This document shows, in pieces, positions 51,709 through 61,153 of a stretch of DNA of 64,000 bases; position 1 is the first letter of the stretch, and every line of letters starts with the position of its first letter. The stretch is from Bacteroidales bacterium (lineage in GTDB: Bacteria; Bacteroidota; Bacteroidia; Bacteroidales; F082). The stretch is taken from the NCBI GenBank assembly GCA_017539045.1, contig JAFYHS010000006.1:124001-188000 (forward strand), read 5' to 3'. The notes beneath the pieces are model-generated. The model made no database searches. It was not told the origin of the DNA and saw only the letters and a program-made list of their open reading frames with translations. Position numbers and translations under genes: made by a program.

Positions 51709-53226
51709 TTGAAAAAAATTAGAACTGCTTTAATATCAGTATTTTATAAAACGGGCATCGACACCATTGTCGACTTGTTGAAGCAAAATGGCGTACAGAT
51801 ATACTCTACGGGAGGCACCTATGACTTTATCAAGCCGCTCGACCCCACAGTGAAGACTGTCGAGTCGCTCACAGGCTATCCGTCCATCTTGGGCGGTCGC
51901 GTGAAGACCCTCCATCCCAAAGTGTTTGGCGGCATCCTGGGTCGCACCCAGCTTGAGTCGGACCAAAAGGAGATGCAGGAATACGACATCCCGCCGTTCG
52001 ACCTCGTCATCGTCGACCTCTATCCCTTCGAGGAGACCGTGGCCAACACAGACGATGCCAGCAAGATCATCGAGAAGATCGACATCGGTGGCATCTCGCT
52101 CATCCGCGCTGGTGCCAAGAACTTTAACGACGTGCTGATCGTGCCTTCGCAGAAATACTACGGCGAGCTCATCCAGCTGCTCAAAGACCAGCAGGGTGAG
52201 ACTTCCATCGACGACCGCCGTCGTTTTGCCGCCTACGCCTTTGGCGTGAGCTCGCACTACGACAGCGCTATCATGAATTGGTTCGTGAAAGACGACAGCA
52301 ACAAGCCTCTGCGTATTACCGAAGAGGAAGGCACCACACTACGCTATGGCGAGAACCCGCACCAGAAGGGCACCTTCTATGGCGACCTGGATGCCATGTT
52401 CGAGAAACTCCACGGCAAGGAGTTGTCGTACAACAACCTGCTTGACCTTGACGCTGGCCTCAACCTCATCCGTGAGTTCGACGAACCCACCTTCGCCATC
52501 CTCAAGCACAACAACCCCTGCGGCATCGCTTGTCGCCCGACCGTGAAAGAAGCCTATCTGGCAGCTTTGGCAGGCGACCCCGTGTCGGCCTTCGGTGGCG
52601 TGTTGGTGTGCAACCGTCCTATCGATATGGCTGCTGCCGAAGAAATCAACAAGCTCTTCATCGAAGTCATCGTGGCACCCAAGTATGAAGACGGCGTGCT
52701 CGACCTGCTCTTCTCGAAGAAGAACCGCGTGGTGCTGCGCCTCAAGGCCGATCTCTACAGGCCTCAGACCGTGAAGACCGCCTTGAATGGCTTCCTCGTG
52801 CAGGACCGCGACCTCCACACGGAGACCGCTGCCGACTTTAAGGTCATCACCACCAAGGCATCCGCTGCCGACGAGGTGGACGACATGATCTTCGCCAACA
52901 AGATTGTGAAGCACAGCCGCTCAAACGCCATCGTTCTCGCCAAAGGCAAGCAACTCTTTGCCTCGGGCATCGGACAAACCTCGCGCGTGGATGCCCTGCG
53001 CCAAGCCATCGAAAAGGCCCGTTCGTTCGACTTCGACCTGAAGGGTGCCGTGTTGGCCTCCGATGCCTTCTTCCCCTTCAAGGACTGCGTTGAGCTGGCC
53101 CACGAAGCCGGCATCACCGCTATCGTACAGCCCGGCGGCTCGGTGCGCGACCAAGAGTCCATCGACTGCTGCAACGAGAATAACATCAGCATGGTATTTA
53201 CCGGATTTAGACATTTTAGACATTGA
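51709..53226 (+). CDS. purH: Bifunctional AICAR transformylase / IMP cyclohydrolase
   Basis: Cytoplasmic enzyme of 505 residues for the last two steps of IMP synthesis. The N-terminal MGS-like cyclohydrolase domain contains STGGTYDFIKPL and GGRVKTLHPKVFGGILGR; the transformylase domain holds LRYGENPHQKGTFYG and ILKHNNPCGIA with the catalytic Lys-His pair. The start codon is TTG (51709), since no in-frame ATG gives a full N-terminus and homologues align from this point. Confidence 0.95.
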   Translation: MKKIRTALISVFYKTGIDTIVDLLKQNGVQIYSTGGTYDFIKPLDPTVKTVESLTGYPSILGGRVKTLHPKVFGGILGRTQLESDQKEMQEYDIPPFDLVIVDLYPFEETVANTDDASKIIEKIDIGGISLIRAGAKNFNDVLIVPSQKYYGELIQLLKDQQGETSIDDRRRFAAYAFGVSSHYDSAIMNWFVKDDSNKPLRITEEEGTTLRYGENPHQKGTFYGDLDAMFEKLHGKELSYNNLLDLDAGLNLIREFDEPTFAILKHNNPCGIACRPTVKEAYLAALAGDPVSAFGGVLVCNRPIDMAAAEEINKLFIEVIVAPKYEDGVLDLLFSKKNRVVLRLKADLYRPQTVKTALNGFLVQDRDLHTETAADFKVITTKASAADEVDDMIFANKIVKHSRSNAIVLAKGKQLFASGIGQTSRVDALRQAIEKARSFDFDLKGAVLASDAFFPFKDCVELAHEAGITAIVQPGGSVRDQESIDCCNENNISMVFTGFRHFRH

Positions 53227-53261
53227 TAAACTGAAAACTGAACAACTAATAACTGAAGACT

Positions 53262-54284
53262 ATGGGAGCATTTTCATTCCTCAACAAAGAAATCGCTATT
53301 GACCTTGGTACGGCCAACACGATCATCATATACAACGACAAGGTAGTCGTTGACGAGCCCTCTATCGTGGCCTTGCAACGCGACACGAGAAAGATTATCG
53401 CCGTCGGCAAGCGTGCTATGATGATGCACGGAAAGACCCACGAAAACATCAAGACCATCCGCCCGCTGCGCGACGGCGTCATCGCCGACTTCCAGGCCGC
53501 TGAGTACATGATGCGCGAGATGATCAAGATGATCAATTTCAAGAACACCCTGTTTCCGCCCAGCCTGAAGATGGTCATCTGCATCCCTTCGGGTATCACC
53601 GAGGTGGAAGAGCGCGCCGTGAAGGACTCGGCCGAACAGGCTGGCGCCAAAGAAGTGCGTCTGATCCACGAGCCCATGGCCGCTGCCATCGGTATCGGCA
53701 TCGACGTGCTTGAACCGACGGGTAACATGATCATCGACATCGGTGGCGGTACCTCCGAAATCGCCGTCATCGCCTTGGGTGGCATCGTCAACAACAAGTC
53801 CATCCGTATCGCAGGTGACGACTTTACCGCCGACATCGAAGAATACATGCGCAAGCAGCACAACATCATCGTGGGTGAACGCACCGCCGAACGCATCAAG
53901 ATCGAAGTCGGTGCCGCCATTCCGCAGCTCGACAATCCGCCCGATGACTATGCGGTGCAGGGCCGCGACATGCTGACGGGTATCCCGAAGGAAATCCGCG
54001 TCAACTATGCAGAGATCGCCCACTGCCTCGACAAGAGCATCATGAAGATCGAGACCGCCGTGCTGAACGCCCTCGAGCAGACCCCGCCCGAGCTGTCGGC
54101 CGATATCTACCGCACGGGTATCTACCTCACTGGTGGTGGCGCCCTGTTGCGTGGCTTGGACAAGCGTCTCAACGCCAAGACCAAGCTGCCCATCCATGTG
54201 GCCGAAGACCCGCTCCGCGCCGTTGCCCGTGGTACCGGCATTGCCCTGAAGAACTTCGACCGCTTCACCTTCTTGATTAAGTGA
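53262..54284 (+). CDS. mreB: Rod-shape-determining protein MreB
   Basis: Actin-like cytoskeletal ATPase of 340 residues that guides lateral wall synthesis. Phosphate-1 motif IDLGTANTIIIYND, phosphate-2 motif IDIGGGTSEIAVIALGG, and adenosine motif LTGGGALLRGLDKRL are all present. Stops 4 bases inside mreC. Confidence 0.97.
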   Translation: MGAFSFLNKEIAIDLGTANTIIIYNDKVVVDEPSIVALQRDTRKIIAVGKRAMMMHGKTHENIKTIRPLRDGVIADFQAAEYMMREMIKMINFKNTLFPPSLKMVICIPSGITEVEERAVKDSAEQAGAKEVRLIHEPMAAAIGIGIDVLEPTGNMIIDIGGGTSEIAVIALGGIVNNKSIRIAGDDFTADIEEYMRKQHNIIVGERTAERIKIEVGAAIPQLDNPPDDYAVQGRDMLTGIPKEIRVNYAEIAHCLDKSIMKIETAVLNALEQTPPELSADIYRTGIYLTGGGALLRGLDKRLNAKTKLPIHVAEDPLRAVARGTGIALKNFDRFTFLIK

Positions 54285-55099
54285 TGAACAACCTCGGGAG
54301 TTTTATCATCAAGCATCATTTCGTCATCCTCTTTATCCTTTTGGAGGTGATCTCTATCCTGCTGCTTGCCCGTAGCCAGAACTTCCACCGTAACCGCCTA
54401 GTCAACACGACTAACGACGCCGTGGGAAAGGTATACGAATGGAGCAGCGAGGTAGGCAACTATTTCAGGTTGAACACCGCCAACAAACAGTTGGCTGAGG
54501 AGAATGCCTTGCTTAGAAAGCAACTCTCCGTCGTATACGACACCACTTCTTGCACCTACGATATCCTTAACGGCGACACGCTGTATGAATACATCCCCGC
54601 ACAGGTCGTCAACAACAGCACCACACAAGCCAATAACTACATCATTATTAATAAAGGTGCAGCTGACGGCATCACACGTGATATGAGCGTAATGTCGACA
54701 GAAGGCATCGTAGGCGTGGTGATTGACGTGAGCCGACACTATGCGTCCATCATGAGTTTGCTGCACAGCAAGTCGGTGGTCGGCGTACGCATCAAGGAAA
54801 GCCAGGAACTCGCCAGCTTGAAGTGGGAGACCAATAACTACCGCTACGGCATGGTGGAAGACATCCCCACCCATATCGTCCTGAAACAGGGCGACACCAT
54901 CCTCACCAGCTCCCATTCCTACATCTTCCCCGAGGATTTGATGGTGGGTACCGTGGAGGAGTTCTACCCCACCGCCGTCGACGCACTCAACAGGGCCAAG
55001 ATACGGTTTGCCACCGACTTCGCCACCTTGAGACACGTCTATGTGATCAATGATTTGCACAAACCCGAGCTTGACTCATTAAAAGCAAGATTCCAATGA
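54281..55099 (+). CDS. mreC: Rod-shape-determining protein MreC
   Basis: Bitopic inner-membrane protein of 272 residues linking MreB to the wall enzymes. One membrane helix (about 12-28), a coiled coil (60-95) and a periplasmic beta-domain (GAADGITRDMSVMSTEGIVGVV) fit the family. Overlaps mreB and mreD by 4 bases at either end, so the three are co-translated. Confidence 0.94.
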   Translation: MMNNLGSFIIKHHFVILFILLEVISILLLARSQNFHRNRLVNTTNDAVGKVYEWSSEVGNYFRLNTANKQLAEENALLRKQLSVVYDTTSCTYDILNGDTLYEYIPAQVVNNSTTQANNYIIINKGAADGITRDMSVMSTEGIVGVVIDVSRHYASIMSLLHSKSVVGVRIKESQELASLKWETNNYRYGMVEDIPTHIVLKQGDTILTSSHSYIFPEDLMVGTVEEFYPTAVDALNRAKIRFATDFATLRHVYVINDLHKPELDSLKARFQ

Positions 55100-55611
55100 A
55101 CAAAACCGTGCTTCAGATCATCCGCTTTGTGGTGCTTGTGCTCTTTCAGGTGCTGGTCATCAACCATATCCGTTTGGGCGGTTATGTGCACCCGCATATC
55201 TACCTGATATTTATCATGCTGCTGCCTTTCAACACCCCGAAATGGCAGCTCTTGGTGTTAGGTTTTATCTTGGGTCTGTCCATCGACCTCTTCACAGGTA
55301 CACCTGGACTTCATGCCGGTGCCACCACGCTGATGGCTTTCTGTAGGCCCTCCATCATAAAGCTCGTTTCAGGTAACTTGAAATTCGAGAACATCCAAGA
55401 ACCCAGCTTGGGACAAATCGACGGCATGTGGATGTTCAGATATGTGCTATGTATGGTGTTTGTCCATCATTTTGCGCTCTTCTTCCTCGAGTCGTTCAGC
55501 TTCCACCTTATCGGTCAGGTATTGCTACGCATCCTGCTCAGCGTCCCCGTCTCGATCTTCCTCATCATGATGATCCTTTACATCTTCAAGAGAGAAAAGA
55601 AAAAAGAATAA
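55096..55611 (+). CDS. mreD: Rod-shape-determining protein MreD
   Basis: Inner-membrane protein of 171 residues with five hydrophobic helices; motif GLSIDLFTGTPGLHAGATTL is the MreD-type helix pair. It overlaps mreC by 4 bases. PBP2 and RodA genes, which usually follow in Bacteroidota, are absent here; two lipoprotein genes follow instead. Confidence 0.9.
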   Translation: MNKTVLQIIRFVVLVLFQVLVINHIRLGGYVHPHIYLIFIMLLPFNTPKWQLLVLGFILGLSIDLFTGTPGLHAGATTLMAFCRPSIIKLVSGNLKFENIQEPSLGQIDGMWMFRYVLCMVFVHHFALFFLESFSFHLIGQVLLRILLSVPVSIFLIMMILYIFKREKKKE

Positions 55612-55632
55612 TACCACCAACAAAAGAATACT

Positions 55633-56718
55633 ATGAAAAGAAACCTCTTACTCCTGTTTGCAGTGGCCTTCATCATGACGGCCTGCAACCAAACCAAAAC
55701 CTTCAACGTCAACGTCAGCCTGGCCAATGGTAACGACAAGACCGTCTACCTTCAAAAGTATGTCGACAACGTGCCTGTCACCATCGACTCAGCTGTCATC
55801 GCTGAAGAGAAAGCCGTATTGACCGCTCCAATCGACAACCCACAAATCCTCTATGCCTTAAAGATCAAGGGACAACGTGGTTCCATGCCTTTCTTCGCCG
55901 ACAACAAGGACATCGCTTTTGTGGGCGACCTCGACAACCCACAAGCCGTGGAAATCATGGGCTCGGAGACCCAAGCTGAATTGGACGCCTACAACGACAA
56001 GTTGGATGAGATTAACATGCAGATTCGCGACCTCTATGCTGTAATGCAACAGGCCTTTTCCGACAACGACTCCATCAAGATGGACTCGCTCAACAAAGTC
56101 GGTACGGCACTGATGGAACAGCAGGACAACTACCGCGACGAGTACATCAAGGCCCATCCCGAGAGCTTCGTCACCCATTACATCCTCGATGGCGTGAAAC
56201 AAGACTATCCGCTCGACCAGCTGAAAGACCTGATGGCAGGCTTCACCACCGAGTCCATCTATCGCGACCATCTCAACGACTATGTTGCCAAACAAGAACG
56301 CCTCGAGGTGGGACAACCTTTCATTGACTTCACGCTTCAAACCAAGGACGGCGAGGATGTCGCCCTTTCGGAAAAGATTGCCCAAAACAAGCTCACTTTG
56401 GTTGACTTCTGGGCCTCGTGGTGCGGTCCCTGCCGTCATGAGAACCCCGTCGTGAAAGCCGCTTACGAGAAATACCATGAACTCGGTTTTGAGGTTGTCG
56501 GCGTCAGCGTCGACCAGGACGAAGCCGCTTGGCTGCAAGCCGTGGTGGAAGACGAGCTGCCTTGGATTCAGGTGCGCGACAGCGAGAACAAAGTCAGTGA
56601 AGACTATATGATTTATTACATCCCGTCCAACTTCCTCTTCGACCAAAACGGCACCATGGTGGCCAAAGGTCTGAGAGGCGAAGACTTGGAGGCAAAACTT
56701 GCTGAAATCCTTCAATGA
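55633..56718 (+). CDS. TlpA-like thioredoxin-fold lipoprotein
   Basis: Exported lipoprotein of 361 residues, probably a periplasmic disulfide reductase. Lipobox FIMTAC (Cys17). An N-terminal DUF4369-like beta-domain (about 20-110) precedes a helical linker and a thioredoxin-fold domain (220-360) with WASWCGPCRHENPVV and the cis-Pro loop near YIPSNFLFD. It is 22 bases after mreD and overlaps the next gene by 4 bases; the two are paralogues. Confidence 0.88.
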   Translation: MKRNLLLLFAVAFIMTACNQTKTFNVNVSLANGNDKTVYLQKYVDNVPVTIDSAVIAEEKAVLTAPIDNPQILYALKIKGQRGSMPFFADNKDIAFVGDLDNPQAVEIMGSETQAELDAYNDKLDEINMQIRDLYAVMQQAFSDNDSIKMDSLNKVGTALMEQQDNYRDEYIKAHPESFVTHYILDGVKQDYPLDQLKDLMAGFTTESIYRDHLNDYVAKQERLEVGQPFIDFTLQTKDGEDVALSEKIAQNKLTLVDFWASWCGPCRHENPVVKAAYEKYHELGFEVVGVSVDQDEAAWLQAVVEDELPWIQVRDSENKVSEDYMIYYIPSNFLFDQNGTMVAKGLRGEDLEAKLAEILQ

Positions 56719-57767
56719 TGAAAACGAGAATCTTTCTGATCGCAATAGCGGCTATGTTGTTGGCCGCCTGCAACACCAAGCCTGAAACGAAGACCTTCAA
56801 GGTCAATGTGAACCTCGCTAATGCCGACGGGCAGACCGTTTACCTGCAAAAGGACGGACAGACCCTTGACTCGGCAGTGATTGCCAACTGGGACGCTGTA
56901 ATTGAGACACCCGTGTGCGACGACAATGAGATGTACGGCATCATGCTGAAAGGCTGGCGCCGTCCCTTCTCGTTCTTCACCGACAACGTGGATGTGACCC
57001 TCGAAGGCGATGCGCAAAACCCCAATGCCATTCTGGTGAAAGGCTCGAAGTCGCAAGACCGACTCAACGCCTTCACCCAGAGCTACAACGACCTTGAAGC
57101 CAAGTTGGAAGCTGACAGCACGATGGCCCAAGCCGATAAGGACGAGGTCTTGAAGATGCATTGCTTCGACTATGTGTGGGAAAACCCCACCGATCCCGTG
57201 GCGCATTATGTGCTCTATCGCTACAAATGGGCCTTTGGTCCCTGTGAGCTGCGCACGATGATTGACAACATCCATCATGCCGACAGCACGCTTAGTACCG
57301 CCAACCTGAAATTGGCTGAGGAATACGTGGAGAAGCAAGAACGCGTGCAAGCCGGTCAGCCGATGATTGACTTCACCCAAAACGATGCTGAGGGCAACCC
57401 TGTGACACTGTCGCAGTTGGCCGAAGGCAAGCTCCTGCTCGTCGACTTCTGGGCTTCGTGGTGCCCCGACTGCCGCAAGGAAAACCCCAATGTGGTGGCT
57501 GCCTATCAGAAATACCACGACCAAGGCTTTGACATCCTTGGCGTGTCGTTCGACACTGACAAAGAAAAATGGCTCGCCGCCATCGAGAAGGACAACCTCA
57601 CTTGGAACCACGTCTCCGACCTGCAGGGCTGGGGCAACGCCGCCGGTGCCTTGTATGCCATTTCTTTCATCCCGCAGAATGCCTTGATCAAAGACGGCAT
57701 GATTGTAGCCCGCAACCTTGAAGGCGAAGAGTTGATGGAGGAGATTGGAAGACAATTGGAGAAGTAA
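56715..57767 (+). CDS. TlpA-like thioredoxin-fold lipoprotein, paralogue with CPDC active site
   Basis: Lipoprotein of 350 residues with the same layout as the gene upstream: lipobox MLLAAC, DUF4369-like N-terminal domain, thioredoxin-fold C-terminal domain. The redox site is WASWCPDCRKENPNV instead of CGPC, and the cis-Pro loop is SFIPQNAL. The pair is a tandem duplication that has diverged at the active site. The ATG at 56715 or 56718 may be used (ATGATG). Confidence 0.88.
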   Translation: MMKTRIFLIAIAAMLLAACNTKPETKTFKVNVNLANADGQTVYLQKDGQTLDSAVIANWDAVIETPVCDDNEMYGIMLKGWRRPFSFFTDNVDVTLEGDAQNPNAILVKGSKSQDRLNAFTQSYNDLEAKLEADSTMAQADKDEVLKMHCFDYVWENPTDPVAHYVLYRYKWAFGPCELRTMIDNIHHADSTLSTANLKLAEEYVEKQERVQAGQPMIDFTQNDAEGNPVTLSQLAEGKLLLVDFWASWCPDCRKENPNVVAAYQKYHDQGFDILGVSFDTDKEKWLAAIEKDNLTWNHVSDLQGWGNAAGALYAISFIPQNALIKDGMIVARNLEGEELMEEIGRQLEK

Positions 57768-57787
57768 TTAGAGCAGATTCCGTAATG

Positions 57788-57819
57788 AAAAATGGCGCGA
57801 AGTAATTCGTGCCATTTTT
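57788..57819. terminator. Bidirectional terminator between convergent genes
   Basis: Hairpin with A-run and T-run flanks (AAAAATGGC ... GCCATTTTT, stem extended by CGAA/TTCG). It can serve both the lipoprotein gene and the cysQ gene. Confidence 0.75.
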
Positions 57820-57822
57820 GTT

Positions 57823-58563
57823 TTATCGCTCAGCTGCCCAAGCCACAAACGGCGGGTTGGGATATTCTTTTTTGCTGTATTCCAAAGGCTTTCCATCGCT
57901 GATACGAAGCACCTTGCCCCCGGCGGCGCGCAGAATGGCATCGGCGGCGGCGGTGTCCCATTCCTTGGTCTTACTGTAGCAAACATAGACATCGGCACTG
58001 CCTTCGGCCAATCGAGCGAACTTAAGGCTGCTGCCTTGGGTATCAATGACAAGGTCGGGATGAACGGGACGCAATACCTTATTAATATATGCGTCCACCT
58101 CGGGCGTGCGGTGCGAACGGCTGACCAATACCGTGTAGGGACGCACTGTGTGCGTCCGCTGGATTACAGGCGGACACACGCAGTGTGTCCCTACAGCATA
58201 CCATAATTGATTGGTCACCGGCGCATAAATCACACCCAAAACGGGCTGTTTGTCGTCAATCAGGGCGATGTTGACCGTGAATTCGCCGTTGCGGTTGACA
58301 AATTCAACCGTGCCATCAAGAGGGTCGACGAGCCAATACCGCTTGAACTGTGAACGATCAGGTGGCAAATCCTCTTCACTTACAAAAGGAATACCCGATG
58401 GTTTCAAAATCTCTTTGATGATATTGCTGGCCCGGAGGTCGGCCTGCGTGACGGGTGAGTCATCGTCCTTGGTATAGACCTCGAAAGGCTGTGCATACAC
58501 TTCCATGATGGCCTTCCCTGCTTCGAGGGCTGCATGTTTGGCTAATTCCAATAGTTGTTCCAT
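57823..58563 (-). CDS. cysQ: 3'(2'),5'-bisphosphate nucleotidase CysQ with a repeat-derived insert
   Basis: Inositol-monophosphatase-fold enzyme (246 residues) that turns PAP into AMP and phosphate. Metal motifs are intact: SEED (VSEEDLPPD), DPLDGTVEF and WDTAAADAIL. Residues about 123-144 come from a 62-bp palindromic element (58134-58195) read in frame, encoding a Cys/Thr/Val-rich stretch (GTHCVCPPVIQRTHTV) in the place of the usual variable loop before the VVSRSH-like strand (VLVSRSHRTPE). The catalytic core is outside the insert, so function may be retained. Confidence 0.9.
   Translation of the reverse strand: MEQLLELAKHAALEAGKAIMEVYAQPFEVYTKDDDSPVTQADLRASNIIKEILKPSGIPFVSEEDLPPDRSQFKRYWLVDPLDGTVEFVNRNGEFTVNIALIDDKQPVLGVIYAPVTNQLWYAVGTHCVCPPVIQRTHTVRPYTVLVSRSHRTPEVDAYINKVLRPVHPDLVIDTQGSSLKFARLAEGSADVYVCYSKTKEWDTAAADAILRAAGGKVLRISDGKPLEYSKKEYPNPPFVAWAAER
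58134..58195. repeat. 62-bp double-hairpin palindrome inside cysQ
   Basis: Overall inverted repeat with ends TGTAGGGAC and GTCCCTACA. Each half is itself a hairpin: GGACGCAC-TGT-GTGCGTCC and GGACACAC-GCA-GTGTGTCC. It is translated in frame. It belongs to a family different from that at 1369 but shares the GTAG...CTAC ends. Confidence 0.85.
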
Positions 58564-58567
58564 GGTG

Positions 58568-58575
58568 CAAAAATA
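58568..58575 (-). promoter_or_regulatory. -7 box for cysQ
   Basis: TATTTTTG on the minus strand, 5 bases upstream of the ATG at 58563, suggesting a near-leaderless transcript. Confidence 0.4.
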
Positions 58576-58651
58576 AGGTTTTATCGCATTGAAAACCAGT
58601 CATATAAGAAAAAACTTTCAAAAAAGTTTCTTCCGTGCCATTTTATTCCAC

Positions 58652-58659
58652 TAATTTTG
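58652..58659 (+). promoter_or_regulatory. -7 box for topA
   Basis: TAATTTTG on the plus strand, 52 bases before the ATG at 58712. Confidence 0.55.
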
Positions 58660-58711
58660 CACGCGAAAATTTTGGGGTTGCAGGTGCAACCTTTAGCGTA
58701 AAAATGAGACT

Positions 58712-61033
58712 ATGGCAAAGAATTTAGTTATCGTGGAGTCACCGGCCAAAGCTAAGACCATCGAAGGGTTTTTAGGCAAAGAGTATACGGTGAAGTCGAG
58801 TTATGGACATGTGCGCGACTTAAATAAGAATTCATTAAGTGTTGATATTGAAAACGATTTTGAACCCGAATACGAGATTTCGGACGACAAGAAAGCCTTG
58901 GTGGCCGAGCTGAGAAAACTCTCAAAAGCCTCCGACACCGTGTGGCTGGCATCCGATGAGGACCGCGAGGGAGAATCCATCTCGTGGCATCTCTATGAGG
59001 CCCTCGACCTGAAGAAGAAAGACACCAAGCGTATCGTCTTCCACGAAATCACCAAGACTGCCATCCTCGACGCCATCGAGAACCCACGCGACATTGACAT
59101 GGGTCTAGTGGCTGCCCAACAGGCCCGCCGCGTACTCGACCGCCTCGTCGGTTACGAGCTGTCGCCCCTGCTGTGGAAAAAAGTGAAACCCTCGCTGTCA
59201 GCTGGCCGTGTGCAGTCGGTGGCCGTGCGCCTCATCGTCGAACGCGAAGAGGAGATCAAGAACTTTGTGCAGACCAGTGCCTATCGTATCATGGCGCAGT
59301 TCACCTTCATGAAAGACGGACAGGAGTACACCCTCACCGCTGAGTTGCCCCACCGTTTCGACACGGAAGAAGAGACGCGTAAGTTCTTGGAATCGTGCTT
59401 CAACGCAGGCTATAAGGTGGATTCCATCGAGAAGAAACCCGCCACACGCTATCCCGCTCCGCCGTTCACCACTTCCACTTTGCAACAGGAAGCCGCCAGA
59501 AAACTCGGCTTCTCCGTCGCCAACACCATGCGCATTGCCCAGCAGCTCTACGAATCAGGTAAGATCACCTATATGCGTACCGACTCCGTCAACCTCTCGA
59601 AGCTCGCTCTCGGCATGGCCAAGAAGGAAATCACGGAGAACTATGGCGCAGAATATGTGAAGACCCGCCAATACCAAACCAAGACCAAGGGCGCACAAGA
59701 GGCCCACGAAGCCATCCGCCCGACCTATTTGGATCAACATACCATCAAAGGCACTGCCGACGAGCGCAAGCTCTATGAGTTGATTTGGAAGCGTACTATC
59801 GCCTCGCAAATGGCCGATGCCCAGATGGAACGCACCAACGTGAACATCGGCATCTCGACCAGCGACAAGCAGTTTGTGGCCACGGGTGAGGTCATCCTCT
59901 TCGACGGTTTCCTGAAGGTCTACATGGAGAGCTACGATGACGACCGCGCCGAAGACACCGCCGCCATCCTGCCACCCATCGAGAAAGGCACAGTTCTCGA
60001 CATGGAAAAGATGGAAGCCCAGCAACGCTACACGCGTCACCCACTGCGCTACACCGAGGCCAGCCTCGTGAAGAAGATGGAGGAACTCGGCATCGGCCGT
60101 CCTTCGACCTACGCCCCCACCATCTCCACCATCCAAAAGCGCGAATATGTGACCAAGGGCGACGTGAAGGGTGAACCGCAGACCTTCAAGATCATCACGT
60201 TGAAAAACAACAAGATCACCGAGAAGACAGGCAAGGAAAACTATGGCGCCGAGAAGGGCAAGCTGTTGCCCACCGACATCGGCGTCCTGGTCAACAAGTT
60301 CTTAATCCAATACTTCGAGAGCATCGTCGACTACAACTTCACCGCCAATGTGGAGAAAGAATTCGACAAGATTGCCGAAGGCAAGCGTGAGTGGAATGCC
60401 ATGATCAAGGACTTCTACAAGAACTTCCACAAGCAGGTTGTCTCCACCACGGAGCATTCCGGTAAGTTTAGCGGCGAGAAGATGCTTGGCATCGACCCCG
60501 CCACGGGCAAGAAAGTCTATGTGAAGGTCGGTCGTTTCGGTCCGGTGGCCCAAATCGGCGACACCGAGTCGGAAGAAAAGCCTCGTTTTGCCGGTCTGAA
60601 GAAAGACATGAGCATCGAGAGCGTGACTTTGGAAGAGGTACTGAAACTCTTCGACTTCCCGCGCATCCTCGGCAAATACGAAGGCAAGGAGATCACGGTT
60701 GCGGTAGGTCGCTTCGGTCCGTATGTGAAGCATGACAACAAGTTCTACAGCCTCGCCAAGACCGACAACCCCGCCTTGGTGGACTGTGACCGCGCCATCG
60801 AGATCATCAACGAAAAACGTCAGAAAGACTTGAGCAACATCATACGCACCTTTGCCCAAGACCCCGAAATGCAGGTGCTGAACGGACGATTCGGCCCTTA
60901 CATCGCCTACAAGAAGAGCAATTACAAGATCCCGAAAGGCACCGATCCTTCCACCTTGACCTACGAACAATGCAAGGCCATTGTGGATGACCCGAAGAAC
61001 GCTCCGAAGAAAAAGGCGGTCAAAAAGAAATAA
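58712..61033 (+). CDS. topA: DNA topoisomerase I
   Basis: Type IA topoisomerase of 773 residues that relaxes negative supercoils. The Toprim domain is at the N-terminus (VIVESPAKAKTIEGFLG, then WLASDEDREGESI). The catalytic Tyr is Y287 in ITYMRTDS. C-terminal repeats (VKVGRFGPVAQIGD, VAVGRFGPYVKHD, NGRFGPYIAYKKSNYKIPKG) replace zinc fingers, as in Bacteroidota, and the tail is Lys-rich. Normal length. Confidence 0.97.
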   Translation: MAKNLVIVESPAKAKTIEGFLGKEYTVKSSYGHVRDLNKNSLSVDIENDFEPEYEISDDKKALVAELRKLSKASDTVWLASDEDREGESISWHLYEALDLKKKDTKRIVFHEITKTAILDAIENPRDIDMGLVAAQQARRVLDRLVGYELSPLLWKKVKPSLSAGRVQSVAVRLIVEREEEIKNFVQTSAYRIMAQFTFMKDGQEYTLTAELPHRFDTEEETRKFLESCFNAGYKVDSIEKKPATRYPAPPFTTSTLQQEAARKLGFSVANTMRIAQQLYESGKITYMRTDSVNLSKLALGMAKKEITENYGAEYVKTRQYQTKTKGAQEAHEAIRPTYLDQHTIKGTADERKLYELIWKRTIASQMADAQMERTNVNIGISTSDKQFVATGEVILFDGFLKVYMESYDDDRAEDTAAILPPIEKGTVLDMEKMEAQQRYTRHPLRYTEASLVKKMEELGIGRPSTYAPTISTIQKREYVTKGDVKGEPQTFKIITLKNNKITEKTGKENYGAEKGKLLPTDIGVLVNKFLIQYFESIVDYNFTANVEKEFDKIAEGKREWNAMIKDFYKNFHKQVVSTTEHSGKFSGEKMLGIDPATGKKVYVKVGRFGPVAQIGDTESEEKPRFAGLKKDMSIESVTLEEVLKLFDFPRILGKYEGKEITVAVGRFGPYVKHDNKFYSLAKTDNPALVDCDRAIEIINEKRQKDLSNIIRTFAQDPEMQVLNGRFGPYIAYKKSNYKIPKGTDPSTLTYEQCKAIVDDPKNAPKKKAVKKK

Positions 61034-61041
61034 ACAATTGA

Positions 61042-61071
61042 AAGCGGCGGAAGCAATTCTGCCGCTTTTTC
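61042..61071 (+). terminator. Intrinsic terminator after topA
   Basis: Stem AAAGCGGC / GCCGCTTT extended by GAA/TTC, then a T-rich tail. Confidence 0.8.
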
Positions 61072-61103
61072 TTTGTTTTTTTGACGTAATGCAAATAAAT
61101 TCC

Positions 61104-61111
61104 TATTTTTG
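61104..61111 (+). promoter_or_regulatory. Promoter of the deoxyhypusine-synthase-like gene
   Basis: TATTTTTG with TTG at 61081-61083, 20 bases upstream. Confidence 0.6.
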
Positions 61112-61153
61112 CATTCTTCAAATCTGATAATTAATCTTAAATCAAATAGAACA

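Noticed and set aside
53227-53261. AACTGAAAACTGAA-type short repeats before mreB
   Set aside because: Low-complexity and too short to call an element; no inverted partner found.
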